Assembly (NCBI RefSeq): GCF_018885265.1
Contig: NZ_CP076538.1
Span: 6,732,001 to 6,796,000 of the forward strand
DNA length: 64,000 bases
Direction: 5' to 3'
DNA from: Amycolatopsis aidingensis
GTDB taxonomy: Bacteria > Actinomycetota > Actinomycetes > Mycobacteriales > Pseudonocardiaceae
Under the pieces are notes generated by a model. It searched no databases, was not told the origin of the DNA, and saw nothing but the letters and a program-made list of their open reading frames with translations. Positions 36,687 to 45,235 of the stretch are shown here, in pieces. Each line of letters starts with the position of its first letter. Position 1 is the stretch's first letter. The position numbers and the translations under genes were made by a program.

Positions 36687-37529
36687 ATGGCCAGCAAGCC
36701 CAAGCGGATCCTCGAGGAGCTGTCCCACCCAGGGCCGCACGACGTGCTACGCGGCGACCTTGCGCTGGTCGGGCTCCCCGGGGTGGTGTACACGCCACGC
36801 GCCGGCCTGAACCTGCCCGGCATCGCGTTCGGTCACGGTTGGCTGCAGCCGCCGGGTCTCTACCGCGGGCTGCTCCGCCACCTGGCGAGCTGGGGGGTGG
36901 TCGCCGCCGCCCCCGCCACCGAACGCGGTCCCCTGCCCTCGCACCGGCAACTCGCCGCGGATCTGCGCACCACCCTCGAAGTGACCACCGGGGTCCGGCT
37001 CGGACCGTCCGGCATCAGCGTCGACCCCCGGCGGCTCGGCCTGGCCGGGCATTCCGTCGGCGGCGGGGCCGCGGTACTCGCCGCGGCGACCGAGGGCGCA
37101 CCGCAAGTCAAGGCCGTGGCCACCTTCGCAGCGGCGCAGACGATCCCGTCCGCAACCGGGGCGGCCCGCCGCATCGAAGCGCCCGGCCTGCACCTCGCCG
37201 CGGCGGAGGACCTGGTCGCCCCGGCCGCGGGCAACGCGGAAGCGATCACCAAAGCCTGGCGCGGGCCGGCGCAGCTGCGGACGCTGCCGAAGTCCTCCCA
37301 CCTCGCCCTCGCCGAGGGCGCACACTGGAGCAGGCTGTTCCTGCACGGTAAACCGCACCGGCCCACCCAGCGGCTGGTCCGGGCCCTGTTCACCGCGTTC
37401 TTCCTGACCCACCTCACCAGCACGGACGACTACCGGCCGCTGCTGGAAGCAGACCTGAAGCAGGCCCCGATCACGCTGGACAGCGAGCAGGAGGAGCAGG
37501 CTGGCACCAAGCTCACCGCCGGTGCCTGA
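36687..37529 (+). CDS. Alpha/beta hydrolase (dienelactone hydrolase/chlorophyllase-like)
   Basis: A 280-residue cytoplasmic hydrolase. GHGWLQPP is the oxyanion region, GLAGHSVGGGAA carries the nucleophile Ser, and the Asp/His pair is likely in AAEDLVAP and SSHLALAEG. It resembles the actinobacterial hydrolase family located near glmS in mycobacteria. ATG at 36687 is preferred over an earlier in-frame start at 36660. Substrate unknown. Converges on the type-VII-like operon with a 6-bp gap. Confidence 0.85.
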   Translation: MASKPKRILEELSHPGPHDVLRGDLALVGLPGVVYTPRAGLNLPGIAFGHGWLQPPGLYRGLLRHLASWGVVAAAPATERGPLPSHRQLAADLRTTLEVTTGVRLGPSGISVDPRRLGLAGHSVGGGAAVLAAATEGAPQVKAVATFAAAQTIPSATGAARRIEAPGLHLAAAEDLVAPAAGNAEAITKAWRGPAQLRTLPKSSHLALAEGAHWSRLFLHGKPHRPTQRLVRALFTAFFLTHLTSTDDYRPLLEADLKQAPITLDSEQEEQAGTKLTAGA

Positions 37530-37535
37530 GCGCCC

Positions 37536-38024
37536 TCACTTCATCCACTGGTTGTTGGAGAAGTCCTCGTCGTCGAAGTCGTCCTGGTCGCGGGCGTGCC
37601 GGCCGGGCCTGCGAGCGGGCTGAGGTGCCTCCGGTGCGGCCGGAGCGGGCGGCGGCGCAGGCTCCGCCGGTGGCTTCGGTTCCTGCCACATGCCGGCGGG
37701 CGCGGCGGCCGGAGCCTCGAATCGGGCGTAGCCATCCGCGGCGGGCTCCTCGGGCTCTTCCTCCGGACCGAAACCCATCACGTGGTTCCTGTCGGCCAGC
37801 GTCTTCTCGGTCGCCCAGCCGCCCGCCTCCTCCTTGCGCTTGCCGAGCTCCCGCCGGTGCTCGACGTATCGCTCGGCCGCCTGCACCTGCTTGGTCATGT
37901 ACTCGTGCGACCGGGCCTTGATCTCCTCGCCCTGCCGCTCCCGCAGCGCGCTGCGGTCGGCCTGCTCCCGAACAAGCTCACCCAGCGCGGCCCGCATCCG
38001 CTCAACTCGTCCTGCGCCGTCCAT
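37536..38024 (-). CDS. Small acidic protein with DDF-W tail, type VII cassette 1
   Basis: A 162-residue protein I cannot assign to a named family. An N-terminal charged, predicted coiled-coil half (residues 1-75, Glu/Arg/Lys-rich) is followed by a Pro/Ala-rich linker and an acidic end, DQDDFDDEDFSNNQWMK. The protein at 45236-45670 has the same layout and a similar ending (EEDDFSGTDW), so the two are paralogues in two cassettes. Likely a chaperone or partner for the large protein encoded just upstream (29-bp gap); this is inference. Last gene of the eight-gene operon. Confidence 0.75.
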   Translation of the reverse strand: MDGAGRVERMRAALGELVREQADRSALRERQGEEIKARSHEYMTKQVQAAERYVEHRRELGKRKEEAGGWATEKTLADRNHVMGFGPEEEPEEPAADGYARFEAPAAAPAGMWQEPKPPAEPAPPPAPAAPEAPQPARRPGRHARDQDDFDDEDFSNNQWMK

Positions 38025-38053
38025 CGGCCCTCCTCACGCCCGCGCTTCGCGGG

Positions 38054-40534
38054 TCACCGGTCGAACCGGATCGAACGGTCGCCGTCCTCGTCCAGCGACC
38101 CACTGATCCGGCCACCCCCACCGCTCGTCTCGAAGATGCCACCGTCGATGCGGTACTGGTTCCCACCGCGCTCCTGGTCGCCGCCCTGACCGCCGGCGCC
38201 GCCCATACCGCCACCCATCATGCCCATGCCGGCGCCGCCCATGGCACTGGACTGCCCGCTCGAGGCGGCGGCCGGCGACTCGCCGAGACCGCCCGGCGCG
38301 GACCCGAGCCCGGCACCCGCCCCCGCGGGCTGCGCGGACGCGCCGCTCTGTGCGCCAGCATTCATCGCGGACGACTCGTCCAGGCCACCACCCAGTGCCG
38401 AGACCCCGCCACCGCCGGACACGGCCCCGGCGGCCACACCACCGCCGACGGCCTGCGGCTCGGTCCCCGCGGCGTCGCCGGTGCTGGGCTCGCCACCGGC
38501 GGGAACCCCGGCCGAGCCACCGGATCCACCGGAGGCCCCGGCCAGGTCCGCGTCGACATTCGCCTCGGCCGGACCAGCGGCGACCGGGGTGCCGCCACCC
38601 ATGCTCGCGCCGTCCCCGCCGGGCACGCCCGTGCCCTCGCCACCCGGCGGCGGGCCGTCCGTCCTGGCCCGGATGTCCTCACCACGCAACGGCTCGGGGC
38701 CGCCCCTGATCTCGTCGGGCTTGAGCTCCCCGTCCGGCCCGGGCTCCTCGGACTCCTCGCCCAGCGTGTACACCGTCGGCTCGCCGGAGCCGTCATCGAT
38801 CGTGATCATGGTCGGCCCGTCGGGCCCTTCCGGCTGCTCCGCGGTGATCTTGAGGTTGCCGTCCTCGATGTGGATCTTGCCGTCCGGGCCCGGCCGGTAG
38901 ACCTGCTCGCCGCCGGTCCCGTCACCGGTGCCACTGCCCTCCGGACCGAACTCCCCGGGTTCGGCGCCGGCACCGGGCTCACCCTCGGGGCCGGTGCCGA
39001 AGTCGAGCTTGTACTCCTTGGGCGTACCGGAGCCGTCGTCCACCGAGATACCCATCCGACCCTTGTCGTCGGGCTCCTCCATGGAGATCTTGTGGTCGCC
39101 CTGCTCCACGGTGACGTTGTCCTGGTCGTCCCCGGCGTCCTTGATCGCCTCCCCGGTCTCCGGGTCGATCGGGTACGGCTTGCCGGTCTCCGGATCGACC
39201 TCCAGCGGTTTACCGGTGACCGGGTTGGTGCCCGGGTCGGTCTGCCCGGTCTCCGGCGGCTCGCTGACCGAAGGCGTGGTGCCGCCACCACCGCCGGCGC
39301 CGATCCCGCCGCCCGGGCCACCGCCACCACCAATGCCACCGCCACCACCGCCGTTGCCGCCGCCCCCGCTGTCGCCAGGACCGGGACCCGGCGGTGGCGG
39401 CTGGAACGGCTGCTGTTCCCCCATGCCCTGGAACTCGTTCTCGATATCGCTCATGACGCCATCGAGCTGGTCGTAGGCGTTGTTCACCAGCTCCTTGGTG
39501 TCATCGCAGATCGTCTCGAAACCCTTGTACAGCCGATCCCACATGTCCGGGTTGAACTGGTTCTGGATCCACTGCTTGGCGAGCTTCTTGCCCTCCTCGA
39601 TGATCTCGTCGTCATCGCAGCAGCCGTCGTCGTTCAGCTTCTCGGTCATGTTGGTGCCGAAGTTGACGTCCATCCAGCCCGCGACGTCGGCCATCTCCTC
39701 CTTGCCGGCCGCCTCGCCGTTGGCCAGCTTGATGACCTTCTCGGCCATCGGCCGGTCCGCCCGGCCGACCAGCGTGGTGTCGAGCTGCATGACCGAGTCG
39801 GCCTTGCCCTTGCACAGCCGGTACACCGCCTCGGCGGCGACCTTGGTCGCCTCCTCGGCGTCGGTCAGGTAGGTGCTGAGCTGCTTGGCCTTCGGGTCGA
39901 TCTTCTCGGTGTAGTGGTCGTAGGCGGCATTGGCCGCGTCCCCCGACCAGTTCTGGAACAGCGTGTTCAACTGGGCCGCGGTGTCCTGCATGGTCGTGTC
40001 GACCGTCGCTGCCCCCTTGCCGAACCGCTCCGCATCGGCCATGAACTCGGCGAAACTGATCCCGCGCTGTTCGTCGAACCGCTTCTGGATGTCGCTGCCG
40101 AAATCCAGCGGCCGGGTGCGGCCGACGCAGTCACCGGGCAGCATCCCCAGCAGCGGACCGAAGTTGCGGAACACCCGCAGCGCGGGCTCAGCCGCGTCGA
40201 ACAGCTCGTCGGAGGTCTCGGTGCCGCCTCCACTGGGCGTCGGTGGCTGCGCCCGCTCCAGGTCGGCCTTGCCGTCATCGACGAGTTTGCCCTGCTCGCG
40301 CTCGTTGTAGCTGGCCTGATCGGCCTCCTGCTTGGCGTCGTTGTAGACCTCGTCGACGTCGTTGCGCGCGAGCATCGGGTAGGCACCGAACGCGTCGTAG
40401 TACCTGCCCACCTCCTCCGGCGCGTCCCCGGCCTCCTCGGTGAGCATCCACGAGGACAGCAGCGCCTGCTTGGCCTCGGGCGAGACACCGGGGTCGTCGC
40501 AGATGGCCTTGACTTCCTCCCAGGTCTTGGCCAT
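38054..40534 (-). CDS. Large type-VII-like protein with Gly/Pro-rich tail, cassette 1
   Basis: An 826-residue protein. Residues 1-370 are helical, with a WxG-type motif W196-S-G (FQNWSGDAANAAYDHY) as in type VII substrates, and a CCDDDE acidic patch. Residues about 375-425 are almost only Gly/Pro. Then come two copies of a 40-residue module ending DDGSGxPxxYxL (near plus-strand 39010-39060 and 38760-38810), a long Gly/Ser/Ala stretch and the terminal GRISGSLDEDGDR. The same modules and ending occur in the paralogue at 42957-44897. No signal peptide or membrane helix. ATG overlaps the upstream stop by one base. Confidence 0.78.
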   Translation of the reverse strand: MAKTWEEVKAICDDPGVSPEAKQALLSSWMLTEEAGDAPEEVGRYYDAFGAYPMLARNDVDEVYNDAKQEADQASYNEREQGKLVDDGKADLERAQPPTPSGGGTETSDELFDAAEPALRVFRNFGPLLGMLPGDCVGRTRPLDFGSDIQKRFDEQRGISFAEFMADAERFGKGAATVDTTMQDTAAQLNTLFQNWSGDAANAAYDHYTEKIDPKAKQLSTYLTDAEEATKVAAEAVYRLCKGKADSVMQLDTTLVGRADRPMAEKVIKLANGEAAGKEEMADVAGWMDVNFGTNMTEKLNDDGCCDDDEIIEEGKKLAKQWIQNQFNPDMWDRLYKGFETICDDTKELVNNAYDQLDGVMSDIENEFQGMGEQQPFQPPPPGPGPGDSGGGGNGGGGGGIGGGGGPGGGIGAGGGGGTTPSVSEPPETGQTDPGTNPVTGKPLEVDPETGKPYPIDPETGEAIKDAGDDQDNVTVEQGDHKISMEEPDDKGRMGISVDDGSGTPKEYKLDFGTGPEGEPGAGAEPGEFGPEGSGTGDGTGGEQVYRPGPDGKIHIEDGNLKITAEQPEGPDGPTMITIDDGSGEPTVYTLGEESEEPGPDGELKPDEIRGGPEPLRGEDIRARTDGPPPGGEGTGVPGGDGASMGGGTPVAAGPAEANVDADLAGASGGSGGSAGVPAGGEPSTGDAAGTEPQAVGGGVAAGAVSGGGGVSALGGGLDESSAMNAGAQSGASAQPAGAGAGLGSAPGGLGESPAAASSGQSSAMGGAGMGMMGGGMGGAGGQGGDQERGGNQYRIDGGIFETSGGGGRISGSLDEDGDRSIRFDR

Positions 40535-40854
40535 TACTGCCTCCCGGCCTGGCTGATCTCGTCGCGCCGCTGCTCGTCACCGGCGGTGTAGGCCTGGCCC
40601 GCGCCGCTGATCTGGCTCGCGAAGCCGGTGAGCGTGGTGCCGAGGCCCTTCACCGCGGCATCCAGCGTCTGTACCCCTTTGGTGTAAGGCTGGGCATGCT
40701 CCCCGTGTACCTGCCCGAAGCCTTCCGCGCTCACCTTCGTCTGCCCCAGTTCCTTGTTGTCCTCGGACAGGTCCTCGGCCAGCTCAGTGATCTTCGTGGA
40801 CGCCGCCTCCATCGCATCGGCGTCGCTCTTGTAACCCTTCCCCGGTCCGGCCAC
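40534..40854 (-). CDS. EspC/WXG100-like small helical protein, cassette 1
   Basis: A 106-residue all-helical protein without signal peptide or Cys, of the size and helix-turn-helix pattern of ESX secretion-associated EspC-type or WXG100-like proteins. It has no canonical WxG. It directly precedes and overlaps the large protein gene and has a 106-residue counterpart in the same position in cassette 2. A role as secretion partner of the large protein is inferred from the pairing. It follows the ACP gene by 104 bp. Confidence 0.7.
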   Translation of the reverse strand: MAGPGKGYKSDADAMEAASTKITELAEDLSEDNKELGQTKVSAEGFGQVHGEHAQPYTKGVQTLDAAVKGLGTTLTGFASQISGAGQAYTAGDEQRRDEISQAGRQ

Positions 40855-40958
40855 CGTGGACCCTCCTCCTGATCGAGGTCGTCTTGCTCGTACCTGGACC
40901 TACGACGCGGGCGAACGCTGTTCGGTGCCGTCGCGTTTGCTCACAGAATGTACCTTGA

Positions 40959-41240
40959 TCAGCCGCTTTCCGAGGTGGGTTTGCCTCGAAGGGCCTCCGC
41001 GAGCACCTCGGCGACGCCGGTGAGGTCCTGCATCCGCTCGCGTTCCTCGAGATCGATCCGGACCTCGTAGTGGATCTCCAGGGTGGCCAGCAGCTGCACC
41101 CGTTTCTTGGAGTCGATTCCCACGTCGGTGAGCGGGGTGGTGGCGTCCAGCAGGTCGGGATCGATCAGGAAGGAGTCGCACACGAGCCGCTTGAGCTCGG
41201 TCAGGTGCGGCCCGCCACCGGCCGCCTCGTCCGTTGCCAT
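40959..41240 (-). CDS. Acyl carrier protein
   Basis: A 93-residue carrier protein. GIDSKKRVQL carries Ser44 for the 4'-phosphopantetheine arm (GxDS motif, with Lys-Lys in place of Leu/Met-Thr types), and the flanking helices (ELKRLVCDSFLIDPDLLDAT, VRIDLEERERM) fit the ACP fold. The ATG at 41240 lies 7 bp after the fatty acyl-AMP ligase stop, so the ligase is expected to load this ACP. An earlier in-frame start would overlap the ligase gene. Confidence 0.88.
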   Translation of the reverse strand: MATDEAAGGGPHLTELKRLVCDSFLIDPDLLDATTPLTDVGIDSKKRVQLLATLEIHYEVRIDLEERERMQDLTGVAEVLAEALRGKPTSESG

Positions 41241-41247
41241 CCGGCCA

Positions 41248-42948
41248 TTATCGCGCCGGCCAGAAACGCGCCCGCGCCGCCGCCCTGGCCACCTTGCCGC
41301 TGGAGGTACGGGGCACCTCACCCGGCGCTACCAGCAGGAACTCCCGCAGGACGATGTCGTGCTGCTCGGTCACCGCGCGCCGTACCGAGCGCCCGATCCG
41401 GTCCGGGTCGAGCGCGACCTCGCCGGTGTCGCGGTCGTACTCGGCGACCACCATCACGCCCTCGCCCGCTTCGTCGGTGATCCCGAACGCGGCCACCCGG
41501 TCGCGGCGGATCGCCGGGTCGGCGCCGGCCACCGTGCCCTCGATGTCCTGCGGGTAGTGGTTGCTGCCGTCCACGATGATCAGGTCCTTGCGCCTGCCGG
41601 TGACGTACAGCTGGCCGTCGTACACGAGACCGAGGTCACCGGTGCGCAGCCAGCCGTGGTCGGGCAGGCCGGCCGGGGCATCGGCGATTCGGGCCCGGAA
41701 GGTCTCCGCGCTGCGTTCCGGTTGCCGCCAGTAGCCGCTGGCGAGGTGGGGGCCGTGTACCCAGATCTCGCCGACCGTTCCGTCCGGTTCGAGCCGGTGG
41801 TTCTCCGGGTGCACGATGCGGACCAGCTGCCCGACCGGCCGCCCCACCGAGACCAGCTCGCCGGCCTGTCCGGTACTCACCGCGGGCAGCGCCTGCCCGT
41901 CGGCCAGCCGCGCCCGGTCGAAGGCCGTGACCGTGGGCCCTTCCGGTCCCGCGCTGGAGACGTAGACCGTGGCCTCGGCCAGCCCGTAGGACGGCCGGTG
42001 CGCCTCGGGGCGGAACCCGTACGGCCGGTACGCCTCGGCGAACGCGGCGATCGTCGCGGGCCGGATCGGTTCGCTGCCGTTCAGGGCCACCCGTACCCCG
42101 GAGAGGTCGAGGCCGGTTCGGGCGGCCTCCGGCACGGTGTCCACCGCGTAGTCGAACGCGAAGTTGGGCGCGGCGGTGAACACCTCGGGATACTCCGACA
42201 GCAGCTCCAGCCACCGGCGCGGGGCGCGCACGAAATCCAGGGGTTCCATGAACACCGACCGCGCCCCGGTGTACAGCGGCAGGCACAGCAGCTGGATCAG
42301 CCCCATGTCGTGGGAGAACGGGATCCAGCCCACGCAGGTGGTGGCCGGGCCTGCCTGGTAGGCGGTGGCGACCTGGTCCACGCTGGCGAGCAGCGCACCG
42401 TGGCTGATCACGGCCGCGGCGGGTTCCCTGGTTGAGCCCGAGGTGTACTGCAGGTAGGCAGGGCTTGCCGGGTCGAGGCGGACGGCCGGGGCCACTTCGC
42501 CGGTGGCTGTGGCGGCGTCGACGGGAAGGATGCACGCGGGTGCGGGCACCGGTTGCGCCTCGGCGAACTCGCGCAGCCTCGGCAGGTCGGCCTCGGTGGT
42601 CAGCCACACCGCCGGTGTGCAGTCACGCAGGGCGGCGACCAGCCGCGTGCGCTGCGCCTGCGACTGCGGCGCGGTCAGCGGCACCGCCACCAGCCCGGCG
42701 TGCAACGCGGCGAGGAAACCGATGACATAGCCGAGGTCCTGCCTGGCGAGCACGGCGACCCGGTCCCCTGGGCCGGTCATCGGGCGTAGCCGCGCGGACA
42801 ATGCCCCGACCCTGCTCGCCAGCTCGGACCAGCGCAGGGTGTGCGCCGTCCGGTCCCGATCGACAAAGGTGAAAGCCGGTTGCGCCGAGTCGCCCCGCGC
42901 CAGCAGGTGACCGGTCAACGACCGCCACCGGGCCGATACCTGCTCCAT
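41248..42948 (-). CDS. Fatty acyl-AMP ligase (FAAL-type)
   Basis: A 566-residue ANL-superfamily enzyme. LQYTSGSTREPAAAV is the ATP-binding P-loop in the FAAL style (Pro-Ala instead of Pro-Lys-Gly), with GWIPFSHDMGLIQ, SYGLAEATVYVS, WLRTGDLGLVYDG, GRRKDLIIVDGSNHYPQDIE and the C-terminal Lys552 in RTSSGK. Such enzymes activate fatty acids as acyl-adenylates and pass them to a carrier protein rather than to CoA. The ACP gene follows directly. Ends of flanking genes are 8 bp or less away, so it belongs to the type-VII-like operon. Confidence 0.9.
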   Translation of the reverse strand: MEQVSARWRSLTGHLLARGDSAQPAFTFVDRDRTAHTLRWSELASRVGALSARLRPMTGPGDRVAVLARQDLGYVIGFLAALHAGLVAVPLTAPQSQAQRTRLVAALRDCTPAVWLTTEADLPRLREFAEAQPVPAPACILPVDAATATGEVAPAVRLDPASPAYLQYTSGSTREPAAAVISHGALLASVDQVATAYQAGPATTCVGWIPFSHDMGLIQLLCLPLYTGARSVFMEPLDFVRAPRRWLELLSEYPEVFTAAPNFAFDYAVDTVPEAARTGLDLSGVRVALNGSEPIRPATIAAFAEAYRPYGFRPEAHRPSYGLAEATVYVSSAGPEGPTVTAFDRARLADGQALPAVSTGQAGELVSVGRPVGQLVRIVHPENHRLEPDGTVGEIWVHGPHLASGYWRQPERSAETFRARIADAPAGLPDHGWLRTGDLGLVYDGQLYVTGRRKDLIIVDGSNHYPQDIEGTVAGADPAIRRDRVAAFGITDEAGEGVMVVAEYDRDTGEVALDPDRIGRSVRRAVTEQHDIVLREFLLVAPGEVPRTSSGKVARAAARARFWPAR

Positions 42949-42956
42949 CGAGGTCC

Positions 42957-44897
42957 TCAGTCAGTGCTCCAGCGGCTCGCGGACCGGGCGTCCGTGGCCG
43001 GGTTCTCGCCACCGTCCAGCGTGCCGCTGATGCGGTTGCCGTCGGCACCGACCTCGAACAGATCGCCCTCGGCCCGGCCGGTATCCCGGGTGCGTTCTGG
43101 CTCGCCTATCCCGGCACCGATCCCGCCGCCGACCGGGCCCGCCTCCGCGGCGGGCATGCCGCCGGGTGCCGTGCCGAGGCCGGCGCCGCCGGGCTGCTGG
43201 CCCTGGCGTGGTGGAGCGATACCGGCTTCCACGCCGTCACCGGAGAATGCCGAATCGTCAGCTGCCGCCGGTGCCTCGCCGGTGGGCAGCCCGGCGGCGA
43301 TCGCGCCCATGCCGGTGACCGCCTGTGGCGTGGTGGTCTGCTGCCCGGAGTCCGCCTCCAGGGTGTAGGTGGTGGGTTCGCCGGTGCCGTCGTCCACCGT
43401 CACGGTGGTGGCGTCCGCCTGCCCGTCCGGGTGTTCCACGGTGAGGGTCAGTGGCCCGTCCGTGATCGTGATCCGCCCGTCCGGCCCGGCCGGGTGTACC
43501 GGCTCGGGGTCCGCCGCGTCCGTCTCTTCCGGCACCGTTTCTTCCGGCACCGGCTGTTCCTGGACTGCGAGCCGCTGGGGCGGGGCGGCCTCGGGCGGCC
43601 CCGGCGGCGGCTGGTCGGCGGCCGCGGCGGGGCCGGTGCGGTCCTCGCCGAAGTCGAGTGCGTACTCTTTCGGCCGACCAGAGCCGTCGTCAATGGTCAG
43701 CCGCAGGGTGCCTTCGGCCCCCGGAGCGGTCAGCGTGATCTCGCGCTCGCCGTGCCTGATCGTGACGGTGGCCGGCTGGTCCGGAGCGCGCGGCTCGGCC
43801 TGGTCCACGTCCGGTCCGTCCGGCACGGGCTCGGGTCGGGGCCGTTCCGGTTCCGGTACCGGGCCTGGTTCGGCGCGATGCGCACCGGGCGCGGGACCGG
43901 CAGGGGATGGTGTGCCCGAGCCGGTGCCGCCGGGTGGGGGCTGCACGGTGGGGGCGTGGTCTGCCGCGCCTTCGGCGCCAAGCCGGAGCGAGCCGAAGGG
44001 ATCGGTCGGAACGTTCAGCACGTCCGCGAACGCGCGCAGCCCTTCCTGCGCGGCGCGGTACGCGGCCTCGATCGCGCCGCGGTACTGGCCCATCGCGTTC
44101 GCGTAGCCCTGGGCGAACGCGTCCATCTCGCGGCAGAACATGTCGGCCCATTTGGAGTCGTAGCCGGTGTCCAGGTCGACCAGCCCCGGGGTGCCGCGCA
44201 GATCCCGCGGGGCGATCGGCCCGGTGCCTACCCCTTGGTTGTCCGCCACCCTCGATGAGCCGACACCGTGCCTGCCCCAGTTCATCGCGTCGGTGAGCCG
44301 GTCGATGAACATGTTCTGCCCGGGGCAGTCGTCCGGGTCGTGCCGGGAGAGGAACTCTTTCGCGCTGCCACCCTCGGGCACCTTGGCCAGGTCCACCAGG
44401 GGTGGCCGGATGGTGGACCACAGACGCCGCAGCGCCTCGCCGAGGCCGGTGACGTAGCCCGCGTACTCCTCGAGCGCACGGTCGAACTGGTCCAGTTTCT
44501 CCCTGGCGACCTCGGCCGCCGTACCGCTCCATGCGGCACCGAGTGCCTGCTTGACCTGCGCGTCCACCCGTTTCGCCGCCTCGGCGGCGGCGCCGAGATT
44601 GCCGGCCCTGCCGCCCGCGCCCCAAAGGTGACCGAAGCCGAAACCCCGCAGCTGCCGCAGCAGGTTCCGCTCCTGGTCGCCCTCGCCGTACGGCAGCTGG
44701 ATCGCGTTCCAGTCCTGACCCCGGCACGGATGCCCGGCCCAGCGCCGATACAGCTCGCCGAGCGGCCCGGTCATCGCGTTCCGGAAACCGGCGAGCTGGT
44801 CGATCATCGCGTCCGAGGTGTCCGCGAGGTGCACATCGGACGGTGGCTCGAGCGGCTCGATGATCGCGTCTCCGACGCGGTCTTCCGCGGCCGTCAT
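42957..44897 (-). CDS. Large type-VII-like protein with Gly/Pro-rich tail, cassette 2
   Basis: A 646-residue protein. Residues 1-330 are helical and contain a WxG-type motif W123-S-G (GAAWSGTAAEVAREKLDQF) like type VII substrates; then a long Pro/Gly/Glu-rich region with two copies of the module ending DDGSGRPKEYALDFG and DDGTGEPTTYTLEA, and a terminal NRISGTLDGGEN. The paralogue at 38054-40534 shares module and ending. No signal peptide or membrane helix. ATG at 44897 overlaps the upstream stop (ATGA). It is translated with the EspC-like gene. Confidence 0.78.
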   Translation of the reverse strand: MTAAEDRVGDAIIEPLEPPSDVHLADTSDAMIDQLAGFRNAMTGPLGELYRRWAGHPCRGQDWNAIQLPYGEGDQERNLLRQLRGFGFGHLWGAGGRAGNLGAAAEAAKRVDAQVKQALGAAWSGTAAEVAREKLDQFDRALEEYAGYVTGLGEALRRLWSTIRPPLVDLAKVPEGGSAKEFLSRHDPDDCPGQNMFIDRLTDAMNWGRHGVGSSRVADNQGVGTGPIAPRDLRGTPGLVDLDTGYDSKWADMFCREMDAFAQGYANAMGQYRGAIEAAYRAAQEGLRAFADVLNVPTDPFGSLRLGAEGAADHAPTVQPPPGGTGSGTPSPAGPAPGAHRAEPGPVPEPERPRPEPVPDGPDVDQAEPRAPDQPATVTIRHGEREITLTAPGAEGTLRLTIDDGSGRPKEYALDFGEDRTGPAAAADQPPPGPPEAAPPQRLAVQEQPVPEETVPEETDAADPEPVHPAGPDGRITITDGPLTLTVEHPDGQADATTVTVDDGTGEPTTYTLEADSGQQTTTPQAVTGMGAIAAGLPTGEAPAAADDSAFSGDGVEAGIAPPRQGQQPGGAGLGTAPGGMPAAEAGPVGGGIGAGIGEPERTRDTGRAEGDLFEVGADGNRISGTLDGGENPATDARSASRWSTD

Positions 44898-45214
44898 ACG
44901 CCATCCTCTGTGGACTTGATCGTCCACGCGCTTTCGAGGTCGCGTTCCTCGGTCATGGTCGCGGACTTGTTCAGCCGGGTGGCGAAGTCGTTCAGGAACT
45001 CGGCGGCCCTGCCGACCGACTCGGCGAGCTCCAGTGCCCTCGCCGGATACGCCGCGGCGGCCTCGGACAGGGCACGGATATTGCCGAAGTGCTGTGTACC
45101 GAGTTCGGACCGCTCCGCGTAGCCCCGCATCTCGGTCAGTGAGGTCGCCATCGAGGAGACGTCTTTCGCGACCTGTTTCACCTGGTCCGGCTCGATGCGC
45201 ATGTCGCCGGCCAT
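44894..45214 (-). CDS. EspC-like small helical protein, cassette 2
   Basis: A 106-residue all-helical protein starting MAGDMRIEPDQVKQVAKDV, a pattern typical of ESX secretion-associated EspC-type proteins. It ends in a charged tail (TEERDLESAW). Counterpart of the 106-residue protein in cassette 1, but sequences are only loosely alike. It overlaps the large protein gene by four bases, so the two are probably made in equal amounts as a pair. Confidence 0.75.
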   Translation of the reverse strand: MAGDMRIEPDQVKQVAKDVSSMATSLTEMRGYAERSELGTQHFGNIRALSEAAAAYPARALELAESVGRAAEFLNDFATRLNKSATMTEERDLESAWTIKSTEDGV

Positions 45215-45235
45215 GATTGCCTCCCTCCGCGGCGC

